Source: Shinella zoogloeoides
GTDB lineage: Bacteria > Pseudomonadota > Alphaproteobacteria > Rhizobiales > Rhizobiaceae
Assembly (NCBI RefSeq): GCF_033705735.1
Contig: NZ_CP131130.1
Location: 62,001-126,000 of the forward strand
Direction: 5' to 3'
Length of the DNA stretch: 64,000 nucleotides
The notes beneath the pieces are model-generated. The model searched no databases. It was given only the letters and a program-made list of their open reading frames with translations, and was not told the DNA's origin. Position numbers and translations under genes: made by a program. Shown here piece by piece: positions 27,346 through 36,037 of the stretch. Each line of letters starts with the position of its first letter. The stretch's first letter is position 1.

Positions 27346-28815
27346 ATGGTGGACAGAGACGGGACGCCGCCCTTGACCGAGACGCCGGTTCCGGCGGTCG
27401 GGTTCCTGTCCGGCCTGTCGGGAAAGCTCCTGCTGGTTACCGCCGTCTTCGTCCTCATCGCCGAAGTGCTGATCTTCGTGCCCTCCGTCGCCAATATGCG
27501 GCTGATGTGGCTGCGCGACCGGCTGAACACGGCCGCCGCCGCCGCCGTCGTCATCGAGGGCCTGCCGGACCAGGAATTGCCGCGCCCGGTGCAGGAGGAG
27601 ACGCTGCTGGCGACGGGCACCAAGGCGATCGTGCTGAAGAAGCAGGACGCCTCCCGCATGGTCGCCGCCGTCGACATGCCGCCGAGCGTCGACGCCCAGT
27701 ACGACCTTTCCGACGTCTCGACGCTCGGCTCGGTCTACGATGCCTTCGACACGCTGCTCTTTGGCGGTGACCGCGTCATCCGCGTCTACGGCCCGGTCGG
27801 TGAGACGACGACGCGCATCGAACTGCTGCTCGACGAGGGCGCCCTGCGCCGCGCCATGCTGCACTATGCGCGCAATGTCTTCATCTTCTCGATGCTCATG
27901 TCGCTCGCCACGGCAAGCCCGATCTTCTTCGCGCTCAACCGCCTGCTGATCCGTCCCATGCGTCGCATGACGGCCAATATCCGCGAATTCGCCACCGACC
28001 CGTCCAACCCGGCCCGCGTGCTGGAGCCCTCCGGCGGCCGCGACGAGATCGCCGTGGCCGGCATCCACCTCGCCGCCATGCAGCAGACGCTCCAGCGCAC
28101 GCTGAAGGAGCAGAAGAACCTCGCCGATCTCGGCCTCGCCGTGTCGAAGATCAACCACGACATGCGCAACATCCTCTCCTCCGCCCAGCTCATGTCCGAC
28201 CGCCTGTCGGATGTCGACGATCCGGTGGTCAAGCGCGTGGCGCCGAAGCTGCTGCGCAGCATCGACCGGGCGGTGGGCTATACCAACGAGGTGCTCTCCT
28301 ACGGGCGCATGCGCGAGCCGGAGCCGCGCCGCCGCTTCGTGGCACTGCGCCCGCTGGTGCAGGAGGTCTCCGAGGTTCTGGCGCTCGATGCGCGCGGCGA
28401 TATCGACTTCGTGGTGCAGATCGAGCCGGGCCTCGAGGTCGATGCCGACGGCGAGCAGCTCTTCCGCGTCATCCATAATCTTTGCCGCAACGCCGTCGAG
28501 GCGCTGCTGCAGGATGCCGCCCTGCGCGAGCGCGCGGTCCTGGTGACGGGCCTTCGCACCGGCAGCGTCGTTTCCATCTCCATCGACGACAACGGCCCCG
28601 GCATGCCGGCCAAGGCGCGGGAAAACCTCTTCGCCGCCTTCCGCGGCTCAGTGCGCTCCGGCGGCACCGGCCTCGGCCTTGCCATCGCGCGCGAGCTGGT
28701 GCTTGCCCATGGCGGCACGATCGCGCTGGTGGAGAAGGCGACGCCCGGAACGCTCTTCCGCATCGAGCTGCCGGACCGCCCCGTGCCGCTCGACGCCTTT
28801 CGCCACCGCGCCTGA
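27346..28815 (+). CDS. Membrane sensor histidine kinase with HAMP domain
   Basis: The start at 27346 is preceded by GGAGTGGGAG. The 489-residue product has a membrane helix near 22-46, an extra-cytoplasmic domain to about 178, a second helix near 180-205 and HAMP (about 205-260). The phosphotransfer helix holds SKINHDMRNILSSAQLM. The ATPase domain has FRVIHNLCRNAVEAL (N box), DDNGPGMP (G1) and GGTGLGLAIA (G2). The H box HDMRN departs from the usual HELRTP. No response regulator gene is adjacent, so it is an orphan kinase; its partner cannot be read from the window. Confidence 0.9.
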   Translation: MVDRDGTPPLTETPVPAVGFLSGLSGKLLLVTAVFVLIAEVLIFVPSVANMRLMWLRDRLNTAAAAAVVIEGLPDQELPRPVQEETLLATGTKAIVLKKQDASRMVAAVDMPPSVDAQYDLSDVSTLGSVYDAFDTLLFGGDRVIRVYGPVGETTTRIELLLDEGALRRAMLHYARNVFIFSMLMSLATASPIFFALNRLLIRPMRRMTANIREFATDPSNPARVLEPSGGRDEIAVAGIHLAAMQQTLQRTLKEQKNLADLGLAVSKINHDMRNILSSAQLMSDRLSDVDDPVVKRVAPKLLRSIDRAVGYTNEVLSYGRMREPEPRRRFVALRPLVQEVSEVLALDARGDIDFVVQIEPGLEVDADGEQLFRVIHNLCRNAVEALLQDAALRERAVLVTGLRTGSVVSISIDDNGPGMPAKARENLFAAFRGSVRSGGTGLGLAIARELVLAHGGTIALVEKATPGTLFRIELPDRPVPLDAFRHRA

Positions 28816-28884
28816 TTTCCCGGGCGCTTTGCGCCGCGACAGGACGGCGCGATGAAAAAAGTGCATTTTTTCTCCGAAAGGCGC

Positions 28885-28912
28885 TTGCAATAAGCCCAAG
28901 CACCCTTTAGAG
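28885..28912 (+). promoter_or_regulatory. Possible promoter for tRNA-Arg
   Basis: TTGCAA (28885-28890) and TTAGAG (28907-28912) are 16 bases apart and lie about 40 bases before the tRNA. The match to the sigma-70 consensus is moderate. Confidence 0.35.
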
Positions 28913-28953
28913 AACCGCCTCGCAGCCGGGCACAACGACCCGCCACTGCCAGC

Positions 28954-29030
28954 GCACCCGTAGCTCAGCTGGATAGAGCACCAGACTACGAATCTGGGGG
29001 TCAGGAGTTCGAATCTCTTCGGGTGCGCCA
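28954..29030 (+). tRNA. tRNA-Arg (anticodon ACG)
   Basis: The 77-base cloverleaf has acceptor arms GCACCCG / CGGGTGC, D-loop TAGCTCAGCTGGATAGAGC, anticodon stem CCAGA / TCTGG with loop CTACGAA (anticodon ACG, read as ICG after deamination), and T-loop GTTCGAATC. The CCA end is encoded. Decodes CGN arginine codons. Confidence 0.97.
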
Positions 29031-29062
29031 TTTCTCCTCTACATTCTATTGCATAGGCTTGG

Positions 29063-29992
29063 CTAAGGCTGGGAGCCGGCTCTCGTCGTCATCTTGTCTG
29101 TCATTCCACGCGTATATCGCCCGGGCGGCTGGCCGACGAAGCGGCTGAAGGCCGTACTGAAAGTGCTTGCCGAGCTGTAACCAACGCGCTCGGCGACTTC
29201 GGCGATGCCGATATCCCGCTGGCGCAGGAGATTCCTTGCGAGCGTCATGCGCAGGGCTAGCAGATACTCCATTGGTGGCGCGCCGACATTCCGCACGAAT
29301 CTGTCGAAAAACGCGGAGCGCGAAAGGGCCGCCTCCTTTGCCAGTGCCGCCATTGTCCAGGGATGCGCCGGGTCGGCGTGCAGCTGCCTGAGGGCCTGTG
29401 CAATTCTGGCATCCCCCAGGCCGCGCAACAATCCGGCCGGGGCATCCGGTGTCTGCATCAGCCGCAAGGCCTCCACCAGCATGATTTCGACAAGCCGGGT
29501 CAGCACCAGTTCGCGCCCGGGACGCTCGGCGGCGGCCTCTTCGATCACGAGTTCCACCAGCATAGACAGCCGGTCGACGCCGCGTACATGCACTTGCTCG
29601 GGAAGCAGTGAGACGAGAAAGCTGGAATCGTCGCTGTCGAAGATGAAATATCCTCCGAGGATGCGGACGCTCGGTGGGCCGTCCTGCCTGCCATGTCGAA
29701 TGTCTCCGGCAGCGGCCCCTGCTTGCGGATCGATGAGGTCCGGTATGATCGGTTCGAAGCCTGACATCGTAAAGCTGGGCGTGCGCGGAAGCAGGATGAA
29801 ATCGCCTGCCTCAAGGCGCAGTTCCTTTTGCCCCTCGACATTCAGGCGACAGGCGCCCTCGATCACGATGGCAAAGCTGGGATGGCCGAAATCTTCGTAG
29901 CGCACCCCCCAGCGCCCCGCGCCACTAATACCCTTCGTGAACACGGCGCGAGGGCGGAGCAGGCCGGCGATATCGGAGAGTGGATCGATCAT
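29063..29992 (-). CDS. AraC-family transcriptional regulator with cupin sensor domain
   Basis: A 309-residue regulator. The N-terminal half (about 1-180) is a cupin-type ligand domain (FAIVIEGACRLNVEG, LEAGDFILLPRTPSF). The C-terminal 100 residues form the AraC double helix-turn-helix, with LAKEAALSRSAFFDRFVRNV and IAEVAERVGYSSASTFSTAF. It is divergent from the SDR gene, with 96 bases between. The probable target is that SDR gene and itself. Base use looks less GC-biased at third positions than in its neighbours, and the pair follows a tRNA gene, which may indicate later acquisition. Confidence 0.92.
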   Translation of the reverse strand: MIDPLSDIAGLLRPRAVFTKGISGAGRWGVRYEDFGHPSFAIVIEGACRLNVEGQKELRLEAGDFILLPRTPSFTMSGFEPIIPDLIDPQAGAAAGDIRHGRQDGPPSVRILGGYFIFDSDDSSFLVSLLPEQVHVRGVDRLSMLVELVIEEAAAERPGRELVLTRLVEIMLVEALRLMQTPDAPAGLLRGLGDARIAQALRQLHADPAHPWTMAALAKEAALSRSAFFDRFVRNVGAPPMEYLLALRMTLARNLLRQRDIGIAEVAERVGYSSASTFSTAFSRFVGQPPGRYTRGMTDKMTTRAGSQP

Positions 29993-30088
29993 TTCCGGAC
30001 TATAACGAATTAAATTCGGACTTTCTATCGTAGATCGTCCTTTCTCGTCGAATTACATTGGGACCAGATCCCAACAAGGAGACGAACA

Positions 30089-30832
30089 GTGAAAACCGTG
30101 CTGATTACCGGGTGCTCATCGGGTTACGGCCTCGAGGTGGCGCGCCACTTTCTGGCGAACGAGTGGAATGTCGTGGCGACCATGCGCACGCCCCGGCAAG
30201 ACCTTTTCTCGCAGGAGCCGAACCTGCATATTCTTCCGCTGGATGTGACGGATGAGGGCAGCATTGCCGATGCCATCGAGGCTGCCGGCCCGATCGATGC
30301 GCTGGTCAACAATGCCGGGATCGGCGTCGTCGGCGCATTCGAGGCGACGCCCATGTCTCATATCCGCAAGATTTTCGACACGAACACCTTCGGTGTCATG
30401 GCGATGACGCAGGCCGTGATCCCGCAGATGCGGGAACGCCGCGCCGGCGTGATCGTGAACGTGACCTCTAGCGTCACATTGGCGCCCATGCCACTGGCGG
30501 CCGCCTATACTGCCAGCAAGCAGGCCGTCGAAGGATTCACAGGGTCGCTGGCCCATGAATTGGGGCACTTCGATGTTCGCGTCAAGCTCGTCGAGCCGGG
30601 ATATGCGCCAACGACGCGGTTTGCGCAGAACACCCCCATCCTCGTCGAGAATCTCATTCCCGAGTCCTATGCCGGCTTCGCCGCGCCGATCTTCGCGCAG
30701 TTCGCGCGGCCGGCGCTGACCACGCGGGAAAGCGATGTTGCGGAAGCCGTCTGGAACGCCGTCAACGACCGCTCCGGCACGTTGCGATTCCCGGCCGGCA
30801 TGGATGCGCAGGCTCTCGCCCGCACGAACTGA
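30089..30832 (+). CDS. Short-chain dehydrogenase/reductase
   Basis: NAD(P)-dependent oxidoreductase of the classical SDR family. The 247-residue product has the cofactor motif TGCSSGYG (about 7-14), NNAGIG (about 77-82), the catalytic Ser in NVTSSVTL, and the active-site YTASK (about 144-148). I use the GTG at 30089, preceded by AAGGAG. It is divergently paired with the AraC regulator. The substrate is not evident. Confidence 0.92.
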   Translation: MKTVLITGCSSGYGLEVARHFLANEWNVVATMRTPRQDLFSQEPNLHILPLDVTDEGSIADAIEAAGPIDALVNNAGIGVVGAFEATPMSHIRKIFDTNTFGVMAMTQAVIPQMRERRAGVIVNVTSSVTLAPMPLAAAYTASKQAVEGFTGSLAHELGHFDVRVKLVEPGYAPTTRFAQNTPILVENLIPESYAGFAAPIFAQFARPALTTRESDVAEAVWNAVNDRSGTLRFPAGMDAQALARTN

Positions 30833-31106
30833 TCCTTGCCCTGCCGGCTTCGGCGTGCAAACGGATAGGAACAACGCCAGGTCGGCCGGAGCGTTTCCTC
30901 TTTCCCATCTCTCGCTTGCCGCGGACGGCGCCATCTGCCGGATGGTTTCCGCCGTGGCCGATCTGCCACGCGGGATGGCCTCTCGTTCGTCACGTCCTTC
31001 TTCGTCCGCACAGCCTCTCTTCAAAACCGCCCGCCGCTCGGCTAAGCAGGTGCGAACGGTGCGTGCACGGCGCCGGCGAAAACAGGAAAGCGGAAGGAAG
31101 CGGGAC

Positions 31107-32354
31107 ATGACGAGCCGCGTTATGCCGCGCGTATTGCGTCGCGTGATCTTCGCCGGGTTGCTGGTGCTGGCGAGTTGCGCCGGCCGGCCGGAAGGCGTGC
31201 TGGTGCCGAGCGGCGAGACGCCGCCGGGTGTGTCCAAGGTCGATCTGCTGGTCGCGACCACCCGCGCGCCGTCGAGCCAGCCGGGCGTCCTCTTCTCCGG
31301 CGAGCGTGGCTCCCAGCTGGAGCTGCGCGACATCGCCATCTCCATCCCGCCCGACGCCAACCGCAAGGTCGGCCAGGTGCAATGGCCGAAGAAGCTGCCG
31401 GCCGATCCGATGAAGGATTTCTCGACCGTCAGCGTGAAGCCCGTCGAAAGCGCGAAAGCCGGCCGCGTCTGGCTCGACCATAACCTGCCGAAGAGCCGGC
31501 GCGTGCTCGTCTTCGTGCACGGTTTCAACAACCGCTATGAGGATGCCGTCTACCGCTTTGCGCAGATCGTGCACGATTCGAAGACGGATGCCGCCCCGGT
31601 GATCTTCACCTGGCCCTCGCGCGCCAGCATCTTCGATTATTCCTACGACAAGGAAAGCACGAACTATTCGCGTGACGCGCTGGAGGAGCTGCTGCGGGCG
31701 GCGGTCGATACGCCCGAGGTCGGCGAGATCACCATCATGGCGCATTCCATGGGCACCTGGCTCGCCGTCGAGACGCTGCGCCAGATGGCGATCCGCGACG
31801 GGCGCGTGCCGAAGAAGATCCAGCAGGTCATTCTTGCTTCCCCCGACCTCGACGTCGATGTCTTCGGCCAGCAGCTTCGCGCCATCGGGCCGGACAGGCC
31901 GCAGTTCACGCTCTTCGTCTCGCGCGACGACCGGGCGCTGACGCTCTCGCGCCGCATCTCGGGCAATGTGGATCGCCTCGGCCAGATCAACCCCGCCGCC
32001 GAACCCTACCGCTCCATGCTGGAAAAGCAGGGCATCACGGTGATCGATCTCACGGCGCTGAAATCCGGCGACCGGCTCAATCACGGCAAGTTCGCTGAGA
32101 GCCCCGAGGTCGTGCGCCTCATCGGCAACCGCCTGATCGACGGCCAGTCCGTCACGGATTCGGAGGTCGGCCTCGGCGAGCGGCTCGGCGCCGTGGCGCT
32201 CGGCACGGCCCAGACGGTCGGCAGCGCGGCGAGCATCGTGGTCTCGACGCCCATCGCGGTCTTCGATCCGGTGACGCGCAGGAATTACGACGACCAGTGG
32301 CGCCGCCTCGGCAATTCGGTCGAGGACACCACGACAACGGCCGTCGGACAGTAA
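31107..32354 (+). CDS. Lipoprotein with DUF900-type alpha/beta hydrolase domain
   Basis: I chose the ATG at 31107, which gives a lipoprotein signal peptide with lipobox LASC (Cys near residue 24). The 415-residue product has the DUF900-family alpha/beta fold. It shows VFVHGFNNRYEDAVYRFAQI (oxyanion region), the nucleophile elbow MAHSMGTWLAVE, and downstream acidic and basic residues that could complete the triad (ASPDLDVDVF, LNHGKF). The C-terminal 70 residues are low-complexity. Probable esterase or lipase-like enzyme anchored in the cell envelope; substrate unknown. Confidence 0.88.
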   Translation: MTSRVMPRVLRRVIFAGLLVLASCAGRPEGVLVPSGETPPGVSKVDLLVATTRAPSSQPGVLFSGERGSQLELRDIAISIPPDANRKVGQVQWPKKLPADPMKDFSTVSVKPVESAKAGRVWLDHNLPKSRRVLVFVHGFNNRYEDAVYRFAQIVHDSKTDAAPVIFTWPSRASIFDYSYDKESTNYSRDALEELLRAAVDTPEVGEITIMAHSMGTWLAVETLRQMAIRDGRVPKKIQQVILASPDLDVDVFGQQLRAIGPDRPQFTLFVSRDDRALTLSRRISGNVDRLGQINPAAEPYRSMLEKQGITVIDLTALKSGDRLNHGKFAESPEVVRLIGNRLIDGQSVTDSEVGLGERLGAVALGTAQTVGSAASIVVSTPIAVFDPVTRRNYDDQWRRLGNSVEDTTTTAVGQ

Positions 32355-32473
32355 AAGGCGGCCTCGCAGGGAGCGCCTCGCGCCGCCGGCAAGGCCGCCC
32401 ACCTTTCCTACGTCATGTTCGGGTCGAGCCCGAAGATAACGATAGAGAGGAAAGAAAGGGTCTGAATAAACAG

Positions 32474-32496
32474 AGGCGGCCCGCAGGGGCCGCCTC
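32474..32496. terminator. Hairpin between convergent genes
   Basis: AGGCGGCCC / GGGCCGCCT with a short loop lies between the hydrolase gene and the DUF1236 gene, which converge here. T-runs are poor on both sides (TCATCGTTT, TGTTTATT), so termination may be modest. Confidence 0.5.
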
Positions 32497-32514
32497 ATCG
32501 TTTACCGGATGCTT

Positions 32515-33150
32515 TTAGCGCACCCAGATCACCTGGCGCGAGCCGCGGTCCACGAGAACGGGCCGCTGGTCGACATAGATGTAGCCGTAGTTCGGGTTTT
32601 CCGGCACGTCGACGATCTGCACCGTATCGGGGACCACCATGCCGGCCTCGACCGGTCCTTCCAGGATGACGGGATCGACCGGGTGCCGTTCGACATAGGT
32701 GATCGTCGCCTCGGGAATGTCGGACGAAATGCTGCCGGTGGCCTGCACGTCCGGCGCATAGATCACCTGACGGCTGTCGGTGCGCACGATGACCGGGCGG
32801 TTGTCGACATAGACATAGGCAAGGTCGGGATGCTCGGGGATCGGCGTCAGCGTCACGCTGTCGTCGAAGCGCGTCTCGGCCGTTACCGGAGCTTCGAGGA
32901 CGACGGGCGGTGTCGGGTTCTCCATGACATAGACCCGGGCGTCGTCCGGAACGGCGGCATCCGCGCCGATGGCGAAACCGGCCACGCCGCCGACGACCGC
33001 GCCGATCGGGCCTCCGACCACGGCGCCCGCCGCAGCCCCTGCGGCCCCGCCGGCAGCCCCGCCGAGAGCCTCCTTGTCGCGATCGTCCGCATGGGCGGCG
33101 GTGGCGCCGAGAAGTGCCAGGGCGGCACCGGCCATGAGAATCTTGCGCAT
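32515..33150 (-). CDS. Secreted DUF1236 protein with two repeats
   Basis: The 211-residue product has a signal peptide (about 1-21, ending AHA). A glycine/alanine zipper follows (about 29-65; GGAAGGAAGAAAGAVVGGP), then two similar DUF1236 units. Each unit has the pattern IPEHPDLAYVYVDNRPVIV and VPENPNYGYIYVDQRPVLVD ending in SRQVIxxx. GGAGAAGAAC precedes the start. DUF1236 proteins are frequent in rhizobia and their role is unknown; the glycine zipper suggests membrane association. Confidence 0.88.
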   Translation of the reverse strand: MRKILMAGAALALLGATAAHADDRDKEALGGAAGGAAGAAAGAVVGGPIGAVVGGVAGFAIGADAAVPDDARVYVMENPTPPVVLEAPVTAETRFDDSVTLTPIPEHPDLAYVYVDNRPVIVRTDSRQVIYAPDVQATGSISSDIPEATITYVERHPVDPVILEGPVEAGMVVPDTVQIVDVPENPNYGYIYVDQRPVLVDRGSRQVIWVR

Positions 33151-33273
33151 GTTCTTCTCCTTCGAAAATCGGGTTTATCACCCCTTCGGCGGAGACAACG
33201 TCGTTTTGCCGGACCGGTTCCGGCGGAAGGCGGTCGAGGCATCACGATGTGTAACGCGCGTTAACCGGCGGCC

Positions 33274-34080
33274 TCAGGCGATTTCCGGGTCGCGCCGCGC
33301 GATTTCATAGTCCTCGTTGTGCACCTGCAGGCCCTCCTCGGTCACCACGACGATGCCATAGGCGCCGGGCTCGTCGACCGACAGCGAGGCGTTTGGCATG
33401 TCGAAGGGCATCGGCTGCTGGTGCACCGGGCTCTTGAAGATCGAGAAGGGAATGCCGCGATGCGAGCCGCCGATCGTGCGGTGGACATGGCCGGCGAAGA
33501 TGTGCCGGACATTGCCGTGGCGCAGCACCAGATCGTAGAAGGCATCCTCGTTGCCGAGGCGGATGGCGTCCATGCCGGTAAAGCCCGTCTTGTGCGGCGG
33601 GTGATGCATGAAGAGCAGGACGGGACGGCCGTCCGCGCCGGCAAGCGCCCGGTCGAGCCAGGCGAGGCGCCTTTCGCAAAGATAGCCGGCATGGCTCATC
33701 GGATAGTCGTAGGGCGGTGCAAAGAGCGTGTCGAGCAGCACGACCCGGCAGTCGGAAAAATCGATGGACTGCTGCACGAAGCCGTTCTCGTCCGGCCGGA
33801 CATGGGTGAAGGTCTCGAGGAAACGGTCGCGATAGTCGTGGTTGCCGATGGTGATGGCGACGGGCGGCACGACCCGCGCGAGAAGGCCGTGCAGGCGCTC
33901 GTAGGACAGCGTGTCGGCCCGGTGCGCGAGGTCGCCGGTGATGATCACGCGGTCGGCGTCGGGATGGTAGCGGTTGACATGCTCGATGCCGGCCAAAAGC
34001 CGCTGGTAGGGATCGAGGCCGATGATGGTCGCGCCCTCGGGCACCATATGCAGGTCGGTGAAGACGATGAGCTTGGTCAT
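33274..34080 (-). CDS. Metallophosphodiesterase (CpdA-like)
   Basis: A 268-residue calcineurin-fold phosphoesterase with all five metal-binding blocks: VFTDLHMVPEG (DxH), ITGDLAHRAD (GDxxH), TIGNHDYR (GNHD), FMHHPPHK and FAGHVHRT (GHxH). This set matches class III cyclic-nucleotide phosphodiesterases and related glycerophosphodiesterases. Cyclic AMP is a plausible substrate because an adenylate cyclase and a Crp-family regulator lie 2-5 kb away, but that is inference. I chose the ATG at 34080, with AGGAACT upstream. Confidence 0.86.
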   Translation of the reverse strand: MTKLIVFTDLHMVPEGATIIGLDPYQRLLAGIEHVNRYHPDADRVIITGDLAHRADTLSYERLHGLLARVVPPVAITIGNHDYRDRFLETFTHVRPDENGFVQQSIDFSDCRVVLLDTLFAPPYDYPMSHAGYLCERRLAWLDRALAGADGRPVLLFMHHPPHKTGFTGMDAIRLGNEDAFYDLVLRHGNVRHIFAGHVHRTIGGSHRGIPFSIFKSPVHQQPMPFDMPNASLSVDEPGAYGIVVVTEEGLQVHNEDYEIARRDPEIA

Positions 34081-34164
34081 GAAGAGTTCCTGGCGGGACG
34101 ATCGTGATCCCATCTTCGTAGCGCGCGAACCTGTCGCATGAAAAGCTGTTGGAACGCGGCCCGA

Positions 34165-34178
34165 TCTGATATATCAGA
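34165..34178. promoter_or_regulatory. Perfect 14-base palindrome, candidate operator
   Basis: TCTGATATATCAGA sits 43 bases upstream of the epimerase-type gene, in the divergent space with the phosphodiesterase gene. Symmetry and position suit a dimeric repressor such as a GntR-family protein. No such regulator is in the window. Confidence 0.5.
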
Positions 34179-34220
34179 GAGAAAGCAGCCGGGCGGCCGG
34201 CGAGAACGGAGCATATCGAC

Positions 34221-35255
34221 ATGAGATGGAAGCGCACGATCCAGTTGCTGGACGTTCATTGCGAGGGCGAGATCGGCAAGGTGGCCATCGGCGGCGTGCC
34301 GAAGATCCCCGGCAATTCGATCGCCGAGCAGCTCAACTATATCAACACGGTCGACGACAGCCTGCGCCGCTTCCTGTGCCTCGAGCCGCGTGCGGCCGCG
34401 ACGGGCTCGGTCAACCTTCTGGTGCCGGCCAAGCGTCCCGAGGCCGATGCCGGCTTCATCATCCTGCAGGCCGACCAGGCGCATGCCTCCTCGGGCTCCA
34501 ACTCGATCTGCGTCACCACGGCGCTGCTCGAATCGGGCATCGTCGAGATGAAGGAACCGGAAACCGTCGTCGTGCTCGACACGGCCGCCGGCCTCGTCAA
34601 GGCGACGGCGACCTGCCGCGACGGGCGCTGCGAGAAGGTAAAGCTCACCATGGTGCCGTCCTTCGTCCAGGAACTGGACGTCGAGATCGACACGCCGCAC
34701 TGGGGCCGCGTGCGCTTCGACATCTCCTATGGCGGCATCTTCTATGCGCTGGTCGATGTCGACCAGATCGGCACGAAGATCGAGAAGGCCAACGCCCGCG
34801 CGCTCGTCGATGCCGGCATGGCGCTGAAGGACCTCATCAACAAGTCGATGAAGATCGTGCATCCGGAAATCCCCGAGATCAACGGCGTCGCCTATGTCAT
34901 GTTCCGCGATCGGGACCCGGACGGCCTCGTGCGCACCGCCACGACCATGTGGCCGGGCCGCGTCGACCGCTCGCCCTGCGGCACCGGCAATTCCGCCAAC
35001 CTCGCCACGCTGCATGCCCGCGGCCTTGCCAAGGTGGGCGACACGTTCCGCTCGCGCTCGATCATCGGGTCGGAGTTCGAAGTCGGATTGCAGGCCGAGA
35101 CCGAGGTCGCCGGCCGCAAGGCCATCATCCCCACCATCACCGGCCGCGGCTGGACCTTCGGCCTGCACCAGATCGCGCTCGATCCGACCGATCCGCTGGC
35201 GGAAGGCTTCGCCATGACGGACACCTGGGGCCCGCAGGCCGGCGAGATCCGCTGA
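34221..35255 (+). CDS. Proline racemase-family enzyme, probable hydroxyproline epimerase
   Basis: A 344-residue member of the proline racemase superfamily. These enzymes use two active-site residues facing the substrate alpha-carbon. Here the first position is Ser in HASSGSNSICV and the second is Cys in DRSPCGTGNSANLA. Cys/Cys pairs are typical of proline racemase and 4-hydroxyproline epimerase, Cys/Thr of trans-3-hydroxyproline dehydratase, and Ser/Cys variants are known among 4-hydroxyproline epimerases. I therefore favour hydroxyproline epimerisation. A palindromic operator candidate lies just upstream, and no other hydroxyproline gene is adjacent. Confidence 0.82.
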   Translation: MRWKRTIQLLDVHCEGEIGKVAIGGVPKIPGNSIAEQLNYINTVDDSLRRFLCLEPRAAATGSVNLLVPAKRPEADAGFIILQADQAHASSGSNSICVTTALLESGIVEMKEPETVVVLDTAAGLVKATATCRDGRCEKVKLTMVPSFVQELDVEIDTPHWGRVRFDISYGGIFYALVDVDQIGTKIEKANARALVDAGMALKDLINKSMKIVHPEIPEINGVAYVMFRDRDPDGLVRTATTMWPGRVDRSPCGTGNSANLATLHARGLAKVGDTFRSRSIIGSEFEVGLQAETEVAGRKAIIPTITGRGWTFGLHQIALDPTDPLAEGFAMTDTWGPQAGEIR

Positions 35256-35398
35256 GGCTCCGGCCCGCCCTGTTTCCGCGGGAACAGAGGCGGCGGGAGC
35301 GAGGGCGCATAAGAGTGTCCGGGAGGGCGGCGTGCGATTGACGCGTCGGCCTCCATCAGGTCCAATCCGTTTCCGGCCCGTCCGCGAAAGGCACCCAG

Positions 35399-36037
35399 AT
35401 GCGAATGCTCAACGCCCTGAGCCCCACCCAACTCAGCCGGAGGCTCTTCATCGCCGGCGGCGCGCTGGCGCTGACGAGCATCGGTGTCCGTGCCACGCAG
35501 GCCAATGCCGTCATCGGCAAGGCCGTCGAGATCACCGGCAATGTCAGCCGCCGGCAGGCGAACCGTCTGGAGGGACTGAAGGCCGGCGCGAGCCTGATGG
35601 ACCGGGACTTCGTCTCGACGGGCAAGGAAAGCTTCGCGGAACTCGCCCTCGGCGAGGATACCAGCCTCCTGCTCGGCAGCGAGACGGAACTCCTGATCGA
35701 TACCTTCATCGCCGGCCAGGGCGGCACCATCGAGCTCGGCACCGGGCAGATGGTCTTCGACCGGCCGGAAGGCCTTGCCAAGATCGACCTCACCATGCGC
35801 ACCGCCTTCGGCATGATCGGCGTGCGCGGCACGAAATTCTTCGCCGGCCCCAATCGCGGCGTCTTCGCCGTCTTCGTCGAGCATGGCCGCGTCGAGGTGA
35901 CGGGCGGCGGCGTGATGAAGGCGGTCGGCCGCGGCGAGGGCGTCGAGATCCGGGCGCCGGGCGAGGCGCCCGGCGCGGTCACGCAATGGGGCAAGGCCCG
36001 CATCCGCGAGGCCTATGCGAGCGTCGGCATCCGTTAA
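35399..36037 (+). CDS. FecR-domain protein with Tat-like signal
   Basis: The 212-residue product begins with a signal containing SRRLFIAGGALAL, close to the twin-arginine pattern S-R-R-x-F-I, and ends in a cleavage-like ANA. A FecR-type beta domain follows (about 40-190; for example FVSTGKESFAELALGEDTSL, AFGMIGVRGTKFF). The predicted location is the periplasm. The gene converges on a CHASE2 cyclase gene and their stop codons share the TTAA at 36034-36037. FecR-domain proteins often lie beside CHASE2 cyclases in proteobacteria, so it may be a periplasmic input partner; this is inferred. Confidence 0.85.
   Translation: MRMLNALSPTQLSRRLFIAGGALALTSIGVRATQANAVIGKAVEITGNVSRRQANRLEGLKAGASLMDRDFVSTGKESFAELALGEDTSLLLGSETELLIDTFIAGQGGTIELGTGQMVFDRPEGLAKIDLTMRTAFGMIGVRGTKFFAGPNRGVFAVFVEHGRVEVTGGGVMKAVGRGEGVEIRAPGEAPGAVTQWGKARIREAYASVGIR

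Noticed and set aside
25056..27677. An 873-codon minus-strand frame opposite the second chemoreceptor
   Set aside because: Glycine/alanine/aspartate-rich without motifs, antisense to an intact chemoreceptor and its terminator.
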